From Dolomedes plantarius (taxonomy: Eukaryota; Arthropoda; Arachnida; Araneae; Dolomedidae), in assembly GCA_907164885.2 (NCBI GenBank), contig OU015496.1, positions 188,953,954-189,017,953 of the forward strand: a stretch of 64,000 nucleotides of DNA, written 5' to 3'. The notes below the pieces were generated by a model. It made no database searches. It saw only the letters and a list, made by a program, of their open reading frames with translations, and was not told the origin of the DNA. The position numbers and the translations under genes are program-made. Below, one piece after another: positions 23,517 through 35,392 of this stretch; within the stretch, counting starts at the first letter, position 1, and every line of letters begins with the position of its first letter.

Positions 23517-25378
23517 AGATCAAGATTATTTCTTTTATAGCAGATTTTTTTTTGCTGTATAATAATATGTAATAAAAAAAATTAAACATCTTACCATTTT
23601 TCACATTTTGAAGTAGGAAAAAACTGAGTCAGTGTTAAAAATACAAGTTATGACTGACTGAACTAAAATAACATGTTCATTTGTTCCAATTTTTATCCAG
23701 TGAATTAATTCCCATGTGTCAAAAGTTAATTCTCAATTACATTGAGATGTCTATGTATTCATCTGTGGTTAAACCATCGTCTTTATCATGTCATGTCATG
23801 GCAATGTGTTGTTGTTTGTTGACAATTCTATGCATGATCAAGATGAGAATGAGAGTGATATATTAATTCCAGAAACTTAAAGAAACTACCTAGAAGATAA
23901 ATTAAGGGTTGAAAGAGGACAGTATTAAGGTTAATCAATTAAAATTTCACAATTAAGTTCAGGCAATAAAACGTATTGTAATCCAAACTCATCCTTTTCC
24001 TTGTTTTAACAATTAGTCAAAAATAAACCAAGTATAATCAGCTACTAAAGCTAACAAAACCTGTCACCTGCATTTGGTCATTTCTTTTACATTCTCAGAT
24101 TCACTCTGCCAGATGCTGGATATCATTCTGGGTCTGAAACAGATTTTTTCTTCCACTACTCAAAAATTCAATTAGAAACACTTAAAAAAAAAAAAAATTC
24201 AGTTGGGTGAGTGAATGAAATATTTTTCCTACATATTGTGGGTCAGATTATTATCCAGTAGAACTGTTGTTTGCTGTTGTCACTGCCATTACCCAAATAA
24301 GTAAATAGCAAGCTAGTGTTATTCTTTGCTTGCAGCTGCTAACTTCTATATTTTCCTAGAAAATTATTTCCTTCCCCCCCTTTTTTTATTATAAAGTGTT
24401 TAAACATACACACAGCTTCTTAATATCTACAATAAAAGATAAATTTCAGGATATTAAGAAGCTGTATATTATTGTTTTGTGCCTTTCTATAGTTTCTTGT
24501 AAGTCATAAAGTATTAGTCAAAGGCTGTCAGATTTAAGTAAAATTTATCATAATCTTTATATATTTTAAAAATTTTTACCCAGCTTTGTATATTGATGAA
24601 TGATCATATCATTGTATATTCTAGAAATTTTTTTATCTAACTTTGTATATTGATGAAATTTTATCATTAGTTTGAAATCCCAATATTTATGTTTCAATCA
24701 GAACTGAAGTTATACGAGAGGTATCTCTGTAAGGAGTAAAACAAAGTCTGTGAATTATTTGTTTGAGTTTTATTACTGTTAATTTTACTGTAAAAGTGTG
24801 AACATAACTGGTTTAACTTACTCACGCACATGACCAGGTAACTGGAAAAATATGTGTTAATTGTTTATGTCCTTCCTTTTTTTTTTTCCCCTTTCCCATT
24901 CATATTGTTTGTTCATTTCCTTGACATTCCCACTTGTTTTTATGCACATTTGCATCAATGGTTATCAGGCCAAACAAGAGCTGATAACTTGTGTAAAAGC
25001 AGCTGTAACAGTTCTTAACGTTCTATTGCATAGTTTTTCCTGAACTGAACATTCATTGTATGGCCTTCTCTACTTACAGACCAGAGATGGATTTATTACT
25101 TTTGTATTATCTTTGTTAAAGGGTATCAGAGAATATTTCCTTTGTTTAATAAAAGATTTTTTAATCTTGAAGTTTTTTGTAGTTTATCTGAATATTCAAT
25201 ACAAAGAAATAAAATTCTGCTGTGCTTTTGCATTGTCTTAAAGTGGTTTTGCCTTTGGTAAAACAACTATCATATTGGAACACCACACTAATTAAAGATC
25301 ATTCATAAAATGAAGAGTAAAACGTCGTAGAAGATACTATTGTAGATATATATAGCTGATAAATATATATACTATGTA
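21901..25378. other. SNX17 3' UTR and flank, no further gene seen
   Basis: AT-rich. AATAAA strings occur at 23571-23576 and 23965-23970, but no poly(A) site can be fixed without transcripts. It contains a (TA)n(CA)n microsatellite at about 23458-23515 and a 16-base perfect hairpin (ACAGCTTCTTAATATC and its complement) at about 24412-24465. Open frames here are short and show no family. Confidence 0.55.
23458..23515. repeat. (TA)n(CA)n microsatellite
   Basis: About 20 TA units followed by about 8 CA units, downstream of SNX17. Confidence 0.93.
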
Positions 25379-26010
25379 CAGGGTGTCCAGGGAAGAAGTA
25401 CCTGATTTCAAATTGAAAAATCTCGAGAACAAAGATCTGTAGAAGAATGCAACAAACGGTATTTTTATCGTGAAAGCTGTAAGAATTTTATACACTAATT
25501 TTCGAAATAGTTACAAAAGCTGCTAACAGATGGCGCTGTACAACGCGTATCAGCAAGCTTATATAAACTTGTAGTCTTTGCAATCACTATATCACAATCT
25601 TTTCAAAATGTCCTCAATTCACTCTATGGAGGTGGTGCAATAAAATTTGCCATCATACCCGTAGTTTCTCAACAAATTGATTCAGCTGCCACATACTTGT
25701 AGATCGCTGATTGAAGCTCGCCCAGCATGATGGGATGGTTCCTGTAGACAGTATCTTTTAATGTGCCCACAAAAAATAGTCAAAAGGACTCAGGTCCAGG
25801 GAATATGGAGTTCAATCCATGCCTGTGGCTCTATTGCTAAAATCTGCTAACAGCACCCTCTGTTAGCAGCTTTTGTAACTATTTCAAAAATTAGTGTATA
25901 AAATTCTTACAGCTTTCACGATAAACATACCGTTTGTTGCATTCTTCTACGGATCTTTGTTTTCGAGATTTTTCAATTTGAAATCAGGTACTTCTTCGCT
26001 GGACACCCTG
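25379..26010 (-). mobile_element. Tc1/mariner-type deletion derivative with about 160-bp TIRs, copy 1
   Basis: The ends CAGGGTGTCCAG and its complement extend into inverted repeats of about 160 bases, flanked by TA (25377-25378, 26011-26012). The complement of the interior still holds a transposase trace, FFVGTLKDTVYRNHP, resembling the region after the third catalytic residue in IS630/mariner transposases. It is too short to encode the enzyme. A relative is at 40095-40752. Confidence 0.85.
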
Positions 26011-27402
26011 TATTACTGATTTTGTTTGGAAGTTTTATGGATTGGGATCATCATCATCATTAATTGTTCTGTCTTTACTGCATGTTTTTCATTTCAGCTG
26101 GTAAAATTTTATTTGATGAAATGAAAAAGTGAGATTAAATATGAAAAACTGCATTAGATGTGTCTTTAAGATTATAAGCTTTCTTTTAGGACCTTTCTAG
26201 GAAAAGTAAAGAAACTCAGATTTAACGAATTCTTCAATTTAACATATCATTTCTTACTTGTTTACTGGTGTTTGTTAAATAGTTTCATACACTCGCATAA
26301 TACATTTCGTGCTTTCATACCTTATATGGGAGAGTTCAGGGTAAGTCAGGTGATATTAATTTTTCCTTTTGCAAGAGATGAAAGAAAAGAAAATGATCTA
26401 CCATTGTATTTGTATAAAATATTTATTGCTGAAAAAATATGTGCAATGTATATTTTACTGTGAGATATGGTAGTGCACACAAGTGTTTACAAAGTGAGTT
26501 TAAGTACATGGCACTTGAATATTACACTGAACAGGCTGCACAGTTTTCTTCATCATAGCTTGAAGTTGAATCTGTTTCTCATTTTTGTTGTTAACTGAGG
26601 AGACAGGATTTCAAGTCCTGGTTTCTTGAAACTATAAATTCCATATGTCTGTCTTGAAGGATTTTTACATCTCTGTTGCAAAGTGTTTTGTTCAAAGGTC
26701 TGTTGACAACAATTTGATTTGCAATATTTAAACTGTTGAAAAAAGATGTTAAAATGTTTATGACCATTTCTATCGTCATAAAATTTCAGTTTAAACTTAA
26801 ATGCTATATTATTAAAAAGGGTAATATCTTGTTTTTTGTTTGACATCTAGATGTTGAAAAAATAAATTCTTTATCTATAATGTATATTAAAATATACCAT
26901 TTTCATGTGTAATAAACCGCCTGAAGAACAAAATGGGGATCGGAACTGGATATTACAAAATATATACTTAACTGCACTTAAAAATCCTTGAACGATTTTT
27001 TTTATCATCTCAATTCCATCGTTTAACATACTTATCTGAAGTGTAATGCGTCAAACAAATTTTAGTTTCATATTGTCAGATGTTATGACGTAACATTTTA
27101 TTAAATGCTATTCCTGGATAACTTCAGATTCATCAGCAATCGGAATGTACTCGGAAACGAATCAAACTATCCAATCTCCTGTTTGATCGGTATAGATGAA
27201 AGGTATTTTGTGCTATCCTGATAAGATACTTTCCGCCTTGTACCTCATAACAATAAATAGAATAAATACCTACTGTTCCCTAATTGCTTCTATCACATAC
27301 TTCCTTTTTTATCAGTTATTCAGTGGTTATGTGCTAGTATATTGTATCGCACAAGAATATTACTTTGGAAATAAATGGCCTGAGATTTTGGGGTATTAAT
27401 TA
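26011..27402. other. Flank downstream of the CRAL-TRIO gene, nothing else recognised
   Basis: AT-rich; open frames on both strands are short and low-complexity. Part of it should be the 3' UTR of the minus-strand CRAL-TRIO gene. A TTTATT string near 27093 would read AATAAA on the minus strand. Confidence 0.45.
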
Positions 27403-27606
27403 TTAAACATTCAGAATTTTTTGTCTACTGTCTTTCACTGGATACCCGAACTTTCTGTTGTAATTGAAGTACTGTTCTTTGTCCAAAACACGTTTGACAA
27501 TGTCATCACAGTTCCATGTTGGCATACTGCCTCCATATTCTTGTGGAAGAATGCTGGGATCAACATACTGATGCAACACACTCATGTCTGATTCCAAAAT
27601 TTTCAC
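27403..27606 (-). CDS. CRAL-TRIO gene, terminal exon
   Basis: 67 codons plus TAA (complement of 27403-27405). The acceptor on the minus strand is ccctcatag followed by GTG AAA ATT. VDPSILPQEYGGSMPTW is the diagnostic stretch. The last 40 residues (through FGYPVKDSRQ) form the variable tail. Confidence 0.88.
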   Translation of the reverse strand: MKILESDMSVLHQYVDPSILPQEYGGSMPTWNCDDIVKRVLDKEQYFNYNRKFGYPVKDSRQKILNV

Positions 27607-30600
27607 CTATGAGGGAAAAAAAATTGGAATGTTACTTAAAAGAATCAGCTTACAAGTGATCGTAAGCGAGAAATCGTAAATTGAGCTTCTTACATTATTT
27701 ATACATGTTACCGGCAAAGTATGAAATCCGGTATTCTATAGAATGCCTAGGCATTGTATATAATGCCTAAAACTAGCCGGCAATGTATGAAACGATTCAT
27801 ATTTCACACATTTCCTAAGCATTCTATAGAATGCCAAATGAGAAACCGGTAAAGTATGAAATACATCTCCGATTCTTTTCTAATATCACTTGGCAAGGCA
27901 CTCGACTTTTAACGCGCGCCCCAGGCTCGGAATTTGTCAGTTGCACTTTGCGGTTTGTTCGGGAATGTCAAAATACGCAATTTTACTTAAATTTGTTCAG
28001 CAAATAATTAGTTTTTTTACTGTGCTGCATGAAAATGGAGGAGCAAGCTGTAGTGTTGGAGAAGAAGTCATGGTCTATAGACATGAAACAACGATTCGAC
28101 GATGAACTGTCCAAAATTCGAGTTAATGCTGCAAAAAACAGTTCTTTCTTAACCAAAACTACTTACCAGAAGTTAATAAATGATGTACAAAAAGCCAAAA
28201 TGACTACTAAGAAGGAACCCAGGGACTATTGGTTGCTGAATCGCTATGATGTGATGATTGTGGAAAACAAAAGTAAACTCATTTATCCTGTTAAAGAAGG
28301 CGTCAGTACTATACAGTAATATGTCACGGACTCTGAATTATTTCTCGTACTTCATGAAGCTCATTTGGATATTGGACGTGGATGACTTGAATATTGAAAG
28401 AACTTTCAACCAAATACAAAAGCGTTACACGTCATGATATTAAACTGTACATGCACCTTTGTGAACCTTGCCAGAAAAAAACAGAAAGGTATTAAAAAGG
28501 GAATTGTTGTGAAACCTATGATTTTTTCCGAATTTAATTCCCGTTATCAGGTAGATCTTATTGACTTTCAGTCTCAACCAGATAGATAATACAAATTTAT
28601 AATGGTGTACCAAGATCATCTCACAAAATTTGTGATTCTCAAGTCTCTAACTTCAAAGAGAGCTGAAGAAGTAGCCTACAATCTAGTGGACATATTCTCG
28701 TTGCTTGGAGCGCCATCTTTATTACAGTCTGACAATGGTAGGTAATTTGCCAATAATGTGGTGGCCAGCTTGAAGGAGTTTTGGCCAGCACTGAAGATCG
28801 TCCATGGGAGGCCTCGCCACAAAGCCAGGGTAGTGTCGAAAGAACTAATAAAGATATCAAAAATATGCTCTGTACTTGGATGAAGGACAACAAATCTGAC
28901 CGCTGGTGTGAAGGACTGCGTTTCGTTCAATTTATGAAAAATAGAGCTTATTCTGGGATCAAAAGAACACCATACGAAGCTCTCTTTGGCTGCAAACCTA
29001 AAGTAAGGCTTACAACGTCTTTTCTACCCGAAGATGTTTTAAAAGACAAAAATAGAGGAGCAGCTAGAAAAAGTAATAGAAATCGCCCAAACAATGGAAA
29101 AAAGGTGAAACTAATCAGATTATGCAAGAAAAAGATCCTGTTTAAAAAAACATGGATGAGATTATAGTCGATAGTGGATTAAACCAACATGATGAAGACA
29201 TCCTTACCGAAGAGATTTCTGTTTCTGATACCTGTTGTGTGTGTTTAAAAGAAATGAGTAATGCACTTGCATGCAAAAAGTGTTGTCAAAAATGTCATAC
29301 CTTCTATGGCCATGCTAGTAAAGATGATGAAATGGATATTTTGTGCACCCTTTGTTTCAAAACTGAAAATGCTATTAAAGATAAAATAAATTCTAAAATC
29401 AATCTGGAAATACAAGCCAAAAAAATGAAACTGAATTCGGAAAAAAAAAAAAAAAATTCCCACTGCTTCTTTGGGAACTACTGTGCGAGTTCCTATTCCT
29501 GACATCGACAAGGGGCGAGGTGATTGGCAGTTGTAATAAGTGTGACAGAGGATGGTTTCTACCGACTTGGACCTTCTGAGGGAATTTGAAAACAACTACA
29601 TGCGAGATCACAATTCACTTTATGCCCTAAGAACTTGCTTAGAATTGAAGATATTCCTGACCACGAAATTCCTCTCCGGTCAGTTGCAATTGCTCAGTCT
29701 AGTGGAAGAGGCCAAGGATTCGTCAAATGTATGTGTAAAACAAAGTGCCAAAATATGAAATGTCTTAGCGTGAAAAATGGGATGAAATGTAATTCAAAAT
29801 GCCATTCAAGCCTACCATGTTTTAAGAAGTAGGTTAATTTTAATTTCTTATTTTTTATATGAAAATTTTGTTTCCCTTAATAAGAAAGTCATAAATTTTG
29901 TTTTGTATGACTTTCATTTTTTCTTTACGTATTTTGAATAATTTTTTTTTTTAAATGGAACTTTCATTTTTTCAGACTAACATTTGTATTTTTGAGGAAT
30001 GTACGTCATTTATATAATAGCCATATCAGAACCTTTTTTCATACTTTGCCTAAATAGCATTTGTCATTCTATAGAATGCCTAGGTATAATATACAATGCC
30101 TAGGGAAAGTATGTAATAATTCTCATATTTCATACTTTGCCTAAAAACGTCCGGCATTATATACAATGCCAGCGTTCCATACTTTGCCGGTAACATGCAC
30201 ATTAGATAGTCCCTCACTGTAAGTTCACTTAAAAGGATTTAAAATTTTATCCGTTTAACTTACAGGCATATTAAGTGCACTATTATAAAATTTTTATCGC
30301 GGGAAGCAAACATTCAGGAAATTAAATTAGTTTTAGGATACCTTAGCGTGAGGGTTTCCAAGCTGTAGGTCGCGAAGCGTTTTCTGGGGGGGGGGGGGGG
30401 GTGTCGCCACGGTTTTATTCAAATAAAATAACTTTTTAGAGAATTTCATCGAAAAAAATTGTCAATATTTATTTCCCATGGCACTGTTGGGCTGTGGTGT
30501 TTTTAAATTAAAAGTCTCATTCAAAGTGAAAACTCAGTACGCACAGTACACGAATTCTAAACGTTGAGTTGTCTTTCATTAGTCTGTGCCGTCACTTTTG

Positions 30601-32275
30601 GCATAATGACTGTAGTTTCCCCAACGGAATGAAGAAATTTTATTCAGGTGAGACTTTTGTATTTTTATTATATTCTCAATTCTATTTTTATTGTCATATT
30701 CTCAATCCATATGGTAAGCGCATTATTTTTCTTGAGGCTCTGTTCTAATCTGTTTTTGCTTTGACACGCCTTTGAACTTAGGGATTAATGTTTCTGGACG
30801 TTCCCATTTGTTTCAAATTTCGTTTTTGACAAATTAAACATTTAGTTGGAGTTAAAATATGAAAAATGCTTTTTAAGTTCTTTTTCTTTGTCTTAAAAAG
30901 CCATTTTAAGAAAAATATGCGGAAGGGGTGGGGGTGGGGGATGCGTTGGAACCATTGTAGGGGGTTGCGACTCGAAAAAGGTTGGGAAACACTGCCTTAG
31001 CGACTTCATCTTGGCGAGTTTGGAGACCACTTTGGGCGCCAAAAAAAAAAGTATCGGTAGGCTTCAGGAATAGTTACTTTTGGTCTTACTATTTGGGTTT
31101 AAGTATTGTCTGTAAAATATTTAACTAACGCAATTTTGTATTGTTTACGCTAATGTATCTTTTCTACTATTATAAGGAAAATTTCTTTCGCTGTGTTGCC
31201 ATTTCCATCCCTTATCTTGACACTTTCACTTTTCCCCCAGTGGAATTCTGCAATTATCACATTATTATTGTATGACCCTGAATGGGGCCTTTTTTTTTTT
31301 CTTAAGCTAACTTAACATCTAGTTTACTGTGGGCCAAAACCTTCCCTTACCTGATATTTATTCTTCTCTCTTACTTAATACTTAAATTCTCTATTAAAAT
31401 TGATTTTGCCTTAATTACTAGTTACTACTAATGTTTATTAATCATTAACTTAATTTATCTTTATTTCCTTCAACTCATGAAGGCCTTAATATTTTAACTT
31501 ACCCATTAAGATCATTATCCTAATACTTATTCTAACGTAACGACTTTTAAATTTTACTGAGCACATTTACATTGACTACAAAATATCTTGCGACAGGAGT
31601 TAAAACCAGCAGGTCCAGGAACTCCACTTCTAAAATTCAACAGCTGCTTAGTTACCATTTCCATGCGACAATTTGAAAAGTTGTAAAAAATATTTCGTCA
31701 CTAAAGTCAAATCGAATGAAACCTTTTGAGGTTTATAGATCTATTCGCTTAAAAGGTCTATTCGCTTAGAGGGGATAAAATAAATCATTTTAAATCTGGA
31801 AAATCAAGTCAAAGTCATGTAGCTGACAGAATATCTAGCGCGAGGTCAAAGACCCCGCTTTACCTCTGACCGTACGATGTAATAATCGAAGTATGATTCT
31901 TCTATTGGGATTCTGGAAAATAATCTCCAAGAATTCTGTAGGATTTTCGATAGCAATTTATATGTTTTCTCACAGAAGTTTTCGCTCTTTACTTTTAACT
32001 CTTTACAGAATTCAGTTATTTTTTTCCCCTTTGGAACTACGTAACCGTGCTTGAAGAGGTCTTATTTTCCATCTTCAAGCAACAATGTTTGTGAAGCAAA
32101 AAGATTCCTTTTTAAAATGCATGAGTTTAAATTTCTAATCTTAAGATATTTAGGTTTAACTTACCCTCTTTCTGAACTTTTCTTTCAGAACTGGCTTGAA
32201 GATGCTCCAAGCTGTGTTTACCAAATGATGACAATTCACGCAGTACGCTATTTTAAATCTGCCAGGAAAGCGATC
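27403..32275 (-). CDS. CRAL-TRIO domain protein, last two exons, 5' part not found
   Basis: The two exons encode the C-terminal half of a CRAL-TRIO domain, the fold that carries small hydrophobic ligands (tocopherol- and retinaldehyde-binding relatives). The upstream exon has DRFPGRFKIAYCVNC, typical of the strand and helix after the ligand pocket, and FRKR; the last exon has VDPSILPQEYGGS, the family's LPxEYGG gate region, then a tail ending in TAA. Both exons are in phase 0 with consensus acceptors; the first has donor GTAAGT. The 4.6 kb intron between them holds a 2.5 kb transposon and a hAT MITE. The CRAL-TRIO N-terminal half and the start codon were not found up to 64000. The ligand cannot be told. 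Open splice sites and frame argue for a functional gene. Confidence 0.85.
27708..30193 (+). mobile_element. Integrase-type DNA transposon (KRBA2/Ginger-like), 2486 bp
   Basis: The ends TTACCGGCAAAGTATG and the complement of CATACTTTGCCGGTAA are inverted repeats flanked by CATG on both sides (27704-27707, 30194-30197). Each terminal region of 100-200 bases is filled with palindromic motifs of the form ATTCTATAGAATGCC and GGCATT..TATA..AATGCC, likely transposase-binding sites. The interior carries a decayed integrase-like protein. It lies in the CRAL-TRIO intron on the opposite strand. Placement in the Ginger/KRBA2-like group is by memory of the protein architecture, not by search. Confidence 0.8.
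28029..29832 (+). pseudogene. Integrase-like transposase of the KRBA2/Ginger-like type, broken
   Basis: Pieces in order: an N-terminal segment from ATG 28029 (EPRDYWLLNRYDVM) ending in a stop at 28319; an integrase core from about 28538 with YQVDLIDFQ (first Asp), LLQSDNG (second Asp) and GSVERTNKDIKNML (Glu), which gives a D,D,E catalytic set; a Cys/His zinc-binding segment CCVCLKEMSNALACKKC from about 29235; and a Cys-rich C-terminus with KCMCKTKCQNMKCL up to TAG at about 29830. Several stops and shifts separate the pieces. KRBA2-like proteins in animals have this order. It would have inserted the element's DNA; this copy is dead. Confidence 0.82.
30349..30994. mobile_element. hAT-type MITE, 646 bp, perfect 8-bp target duplication
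   Basis: The right end, complemented, reads CAGTGTTTCCCAACC; the left end is TGAGGGTTTCCAAGC, with a change at the first base. CCTTAGCG flanks both sides (30341-30348 and 30995-31002). It has a G run near 30387-30402 and no transposase. It lies in the CRAL-TRIO intron. Confidence 0.88.
31003..32164. other. CRAL-TRIO intron remainder, nothing recognised
   Basis: AT-rich unique-looking sequence without a reading frame of note up to the exon at 32165. Confidence 0.5.
32165..32275 (-). CDS. CRAL-TRIO gene, penultimate exon
   Basis: 37 codons in phase 0, acceptor ctcctatag, donor GTAAGTTA. It encodes DRFPGRFKIAYCVNC, then a helix with NTAWSIFKPVLKEKFRKR. In relatives the same order is D-x-FP-x-R-x-K...INxP...F..IKPFL.EK...R, and it joins the terminal exon without a break. 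Confidence 0.88.
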
Positions 32276-33529
32276 CTATAGGAGAAAAAAAGATATAATG
32301 AGAAATAACAAAAGTATCCATTAACATGCCAATCAAAACAAGGCTAATTATGTGATGTTCATTTGTCCACCCGTCTGAAAATTCAAGAATTTCTCGAGAT
32401 ATATGCTAGATAATGAGCAAAAAATAAAAAGTTTTTCATTAACGTGGGTTGATATGTCATAGGCGTCTAATACAGCCTGTATACTATTTGGAGAGAGCCT
32501 GTCAGTGCTTGGAAATCTAGAGAACGGATTTTACATTACTGGATCAGTTTCCCATTGTTGCTTGTTGTCTCATATCTAATGGAGAATGTTGGCTGAAACT
32601 TACGGGAGGTTTCCGTTCATCTACCGATGGTCACAGAAATTTGTTCACGATATTCCGTAAACCACTGGATTATTCTGGCTGCTTCTGTGGGCCTGGGATG
32701 GGGCGCCCGTGTGCTTGGAAATATTAGTGCGTGGGGGGGGGGGGGGGGGGTCGTTGTTTTGAATCGAATGGATTGTGTGGGTGGAGTTGAACTGGCACTC
32801 ATCGACCTCCGGAGAACGATGTAAAGATTTGTTGTTTATGCTTTTATTTGTCTTGCTAGGTTTGATATGAATGGAGCACATCTCGGCGGTGCTCCCCAGG
32901 TTTCATTAATTATACTCGGTATTAATTTCAGTCTAATTTTAATTGTTATATGTTTTGTTATGTGTGGTGTTAAATAAAAGTATAAAAAGCCCATCAAGGA
33001 CTTTTACGGGTTATTTTGCACCTTACACATTTCGTATTCTAGGATATATTATTCATTTTCTTCAGTCGTCTGCTGCGGTCTGCAACCACCGGGGGGGGGG
33101 GACGACGACTTGGAAGGCCCTGGCAGCCACATCCGGCCCCATATGGTGCAGTGAAATCACTGGATTATCAAACGTACCTTGCTACGGTAGTTTAAAAGAG
33201 TGTTACCTACACAAATGGCGGTTATTGTGTATGATCAAAGATCCCATGAAACATTCATTACTTAATAATGGCAAACGATCATTTAGGTGACTAATAAGTC
33301 TAACACAATATCTTTAAACAGTACAGACTTTAAAACTCTCAGTTTAAATAATAATGTGCGACATCATAGAATTTTGTCTTTCTTCAAATTCCTATTTATA
33401 AGTCGTAATAATTTTAGGTGCAGACTACCGTAATCGTGCAAAAATATTCATGACCATCATTTGGCGAAATTCACTGTAGCAGCAACGACTGCCAGGTGAA
33501 TTATACTACTATACTAGAACAGTGGAGCG
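32276..33529. other. Upstream of the CRAL-TRIO exon, no gene seen
   Basis: Searched on the minus strand for the missing CRAL-TRIO exons; none recognised. Long G runs at about 32731-32749 and 33091-33100. Short frames across these runs are artefacts of the homopolymers. Confidence 0.45.
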
Positions 33530-34830
33530 CAAACTTTTTTCGACCGCGATCCACTTTCTTTAAATTAAAGATCACGAGACTCCCAATAAACAATCCCAAT
33601 ACCAATTTTTTGGTAGTAGGAATTTTTTTTTATCAGGAAAATGTTAAAAAATAGAAAAAAAAGCAAATTTTTACAAAACCACTATAAAAATCAAGGAACT
33701 GTAGATTTTGGGTATATATTTACTTTGCCTAATAACAGTTAAAAAATTATTTCAGGTAGTCTCCTCTAACGAAACTTCCGCGGGTTATTAACGTAGTATT
33801 ACTTATCGTTTGCTTACCTCTTTTTTTTTTTTTAACGCATTTTGGTACTTTTCTGTTTAACTGTTTAATGCTACTGGGTTTGGTGCGCTGCCAAAATTAT
33901 AACTCGCGACGCAGGACAATTTTTTTTTCTCTCCGAAGGACCGTTAACCGTTATTGAGGAACGTAATCCTACGTTAAAAAGGTCTCACTTAAACTTCTAC
34001 AATTGTTTTTACCAAATCTCATGTAACCAAAACTTCATATTGAAATATTAATATGTATTTGTAGTACAATAACTTAAAGGTTACAAAAATTTGCATTTAA
34101 AAACACTTCGACTAATGGCAAGAAAGAAAAAGTAACTTGAATGCTGCAGTATAAAAAAATAGAAAATAGCATACAGCTACAGTGAGATAGAGAGAAACGT
34201 TCTATTTCTAACAGAAACTAAATTATTCATGAGAAAGAATTAATGAAGGGTAAGCCTAGACCTCAGATAATATTACTTCAATACTTGAGGAAATTCTCTT
34301 ATCAACATTGTTTAGTATTTATAACTACTCATTTTGAAAACCCAGTCTGGCGCATATAGGTAAACGCGTATAGAAGCAATGTAACCTTGTAAGACTGTTT
34401 GACACCTTATTCTAACAATATCATATATTTGTGACATTATAAATATAAATAAAAATATTAAAAATATGAAATAATAAAAAGTTTAAAGCATGTTTTCTTA
34501 CTTAAACTAGCCGCTGCGCGACCAGCATGGTCGCTTTTAGTTTAATATTTTCTTTTGAAAAACAATTCAACTGAAAATAACATATGTAAGGAATGTTACA
34601 ATACCTGTCATCGTAAATATACGTTGTTAAGGGCTAGGGGAAGCTCAGCCAAAAACTTTATGATCATTGCTAAATTCACTATAAGGCTGATTCTAAAACA
34701 TTGTGATTAAGAAATGTGAATTTCCATTACTTCAGAACAGAATTAAAGATAAGACTGAGAAACCCAACACCAATGATTTTAAAAATTACATCCCCCCTCC
34801 CTCTCTGTATGTAATATTTTTCAAAATTAA

Positions 34831-35075
34831 GATATCTACACTTTATCACTACATCAAATAAGAAATTGTTAGGGAAAATTTTTTCATTTAAAGAATGGAG
34901 TAAAAATTCAGCAAGTACTAAAATATAGTGTGATTACATCACTGTCTGTATATACTATTGTTCACAATTCAGATATCTACACTTTATTCATATCAAATAA
35001 TAAATTGTTGGGAAAATTTCTTCACTTTTAAATTGGAGTAAAAATTCAGCAAGTACTAAAATATAGTGTGGATTA
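34831..35075. repeat. Tandem duplication inside Helitron B
   Basis: A unit of about 135 bases occurs twice (about 34831-34940 and 34965-35075). Both carry GATATCTACACTTTAT and the string AAAAATTCAGCAAGTACT with minor differences. Confidence 0.85.
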
Positions 35076-35089
35076 CAACTATGGTATTC

Positions 35090-35235
35090 ATAAAAGTTCT
35101 TGATATACACAGGTGAGTATTTCAAAAGTAGGAGATACTACAGTCACAGTATCAAAAGAACGGACTCTAGATAAACCTACATACAATTGTCCATGACTTA
35201 ACACTGGATTTGATAGGTCTAAACTTATTTTGTCA
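35090..35235 (-). pseudogene. Helitron helicase C-terminal remnant
   Basis: The minus strand from about 35230 reads SNPVLSHGQLYVGLSRVRSF followed by a loose end VYQELL and a stop. This is helicase motif VI and the C-terminus of Pif1-like Helitron helicases. The Rep domain and the rest of the helicase are absent; the 5' terminus of the element lies only about 160 bases away. Confidence 0.85.
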
Positions 35236-35392
35236 AAAGATCAACGGTTGTAACAAATGTCGCCACTACACACATGCGGTTTTAGCGGACGGCTGCTAAT
35301 GTTTACATCCGGTAGTTGCAGCCGTTGCCATTCGGAGTGAAGAAACCTCGTCGATTTTTGTGCCGCATACCTACGCGTTTTATATATATAGA

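Larger units (their letters stand above)
34507..35392 (-). mobile_element. Helitron B, 886 bp, with helicase C-terminal remnant
   Basis: Read on the minus strand it starts TCTATATATATAAAACGCG (from 35392) and ends with a hairpin GCGACCATGCTGGTCGC (34518-34534), a short spacer and CTAG at 34507-34510, followed by T. TC start, 3' hairpin and CTAG/T are the Helitron hallmarks. It keeps a piece of helicase, so it is a deletion derivative of a full element. Confidence 0.88.

Noticed and set aside
26553..26846. 97-codon minus-strand frame
   Set aside because: Low-complexity, Lys/Asn/Phe-rich translation of AT-rich DNA without a family.
32617..32881. Frames across 32617-32881 on both strands
   Set aside because: Their length depends on a G run of about 19 bases; no family and no splice support.
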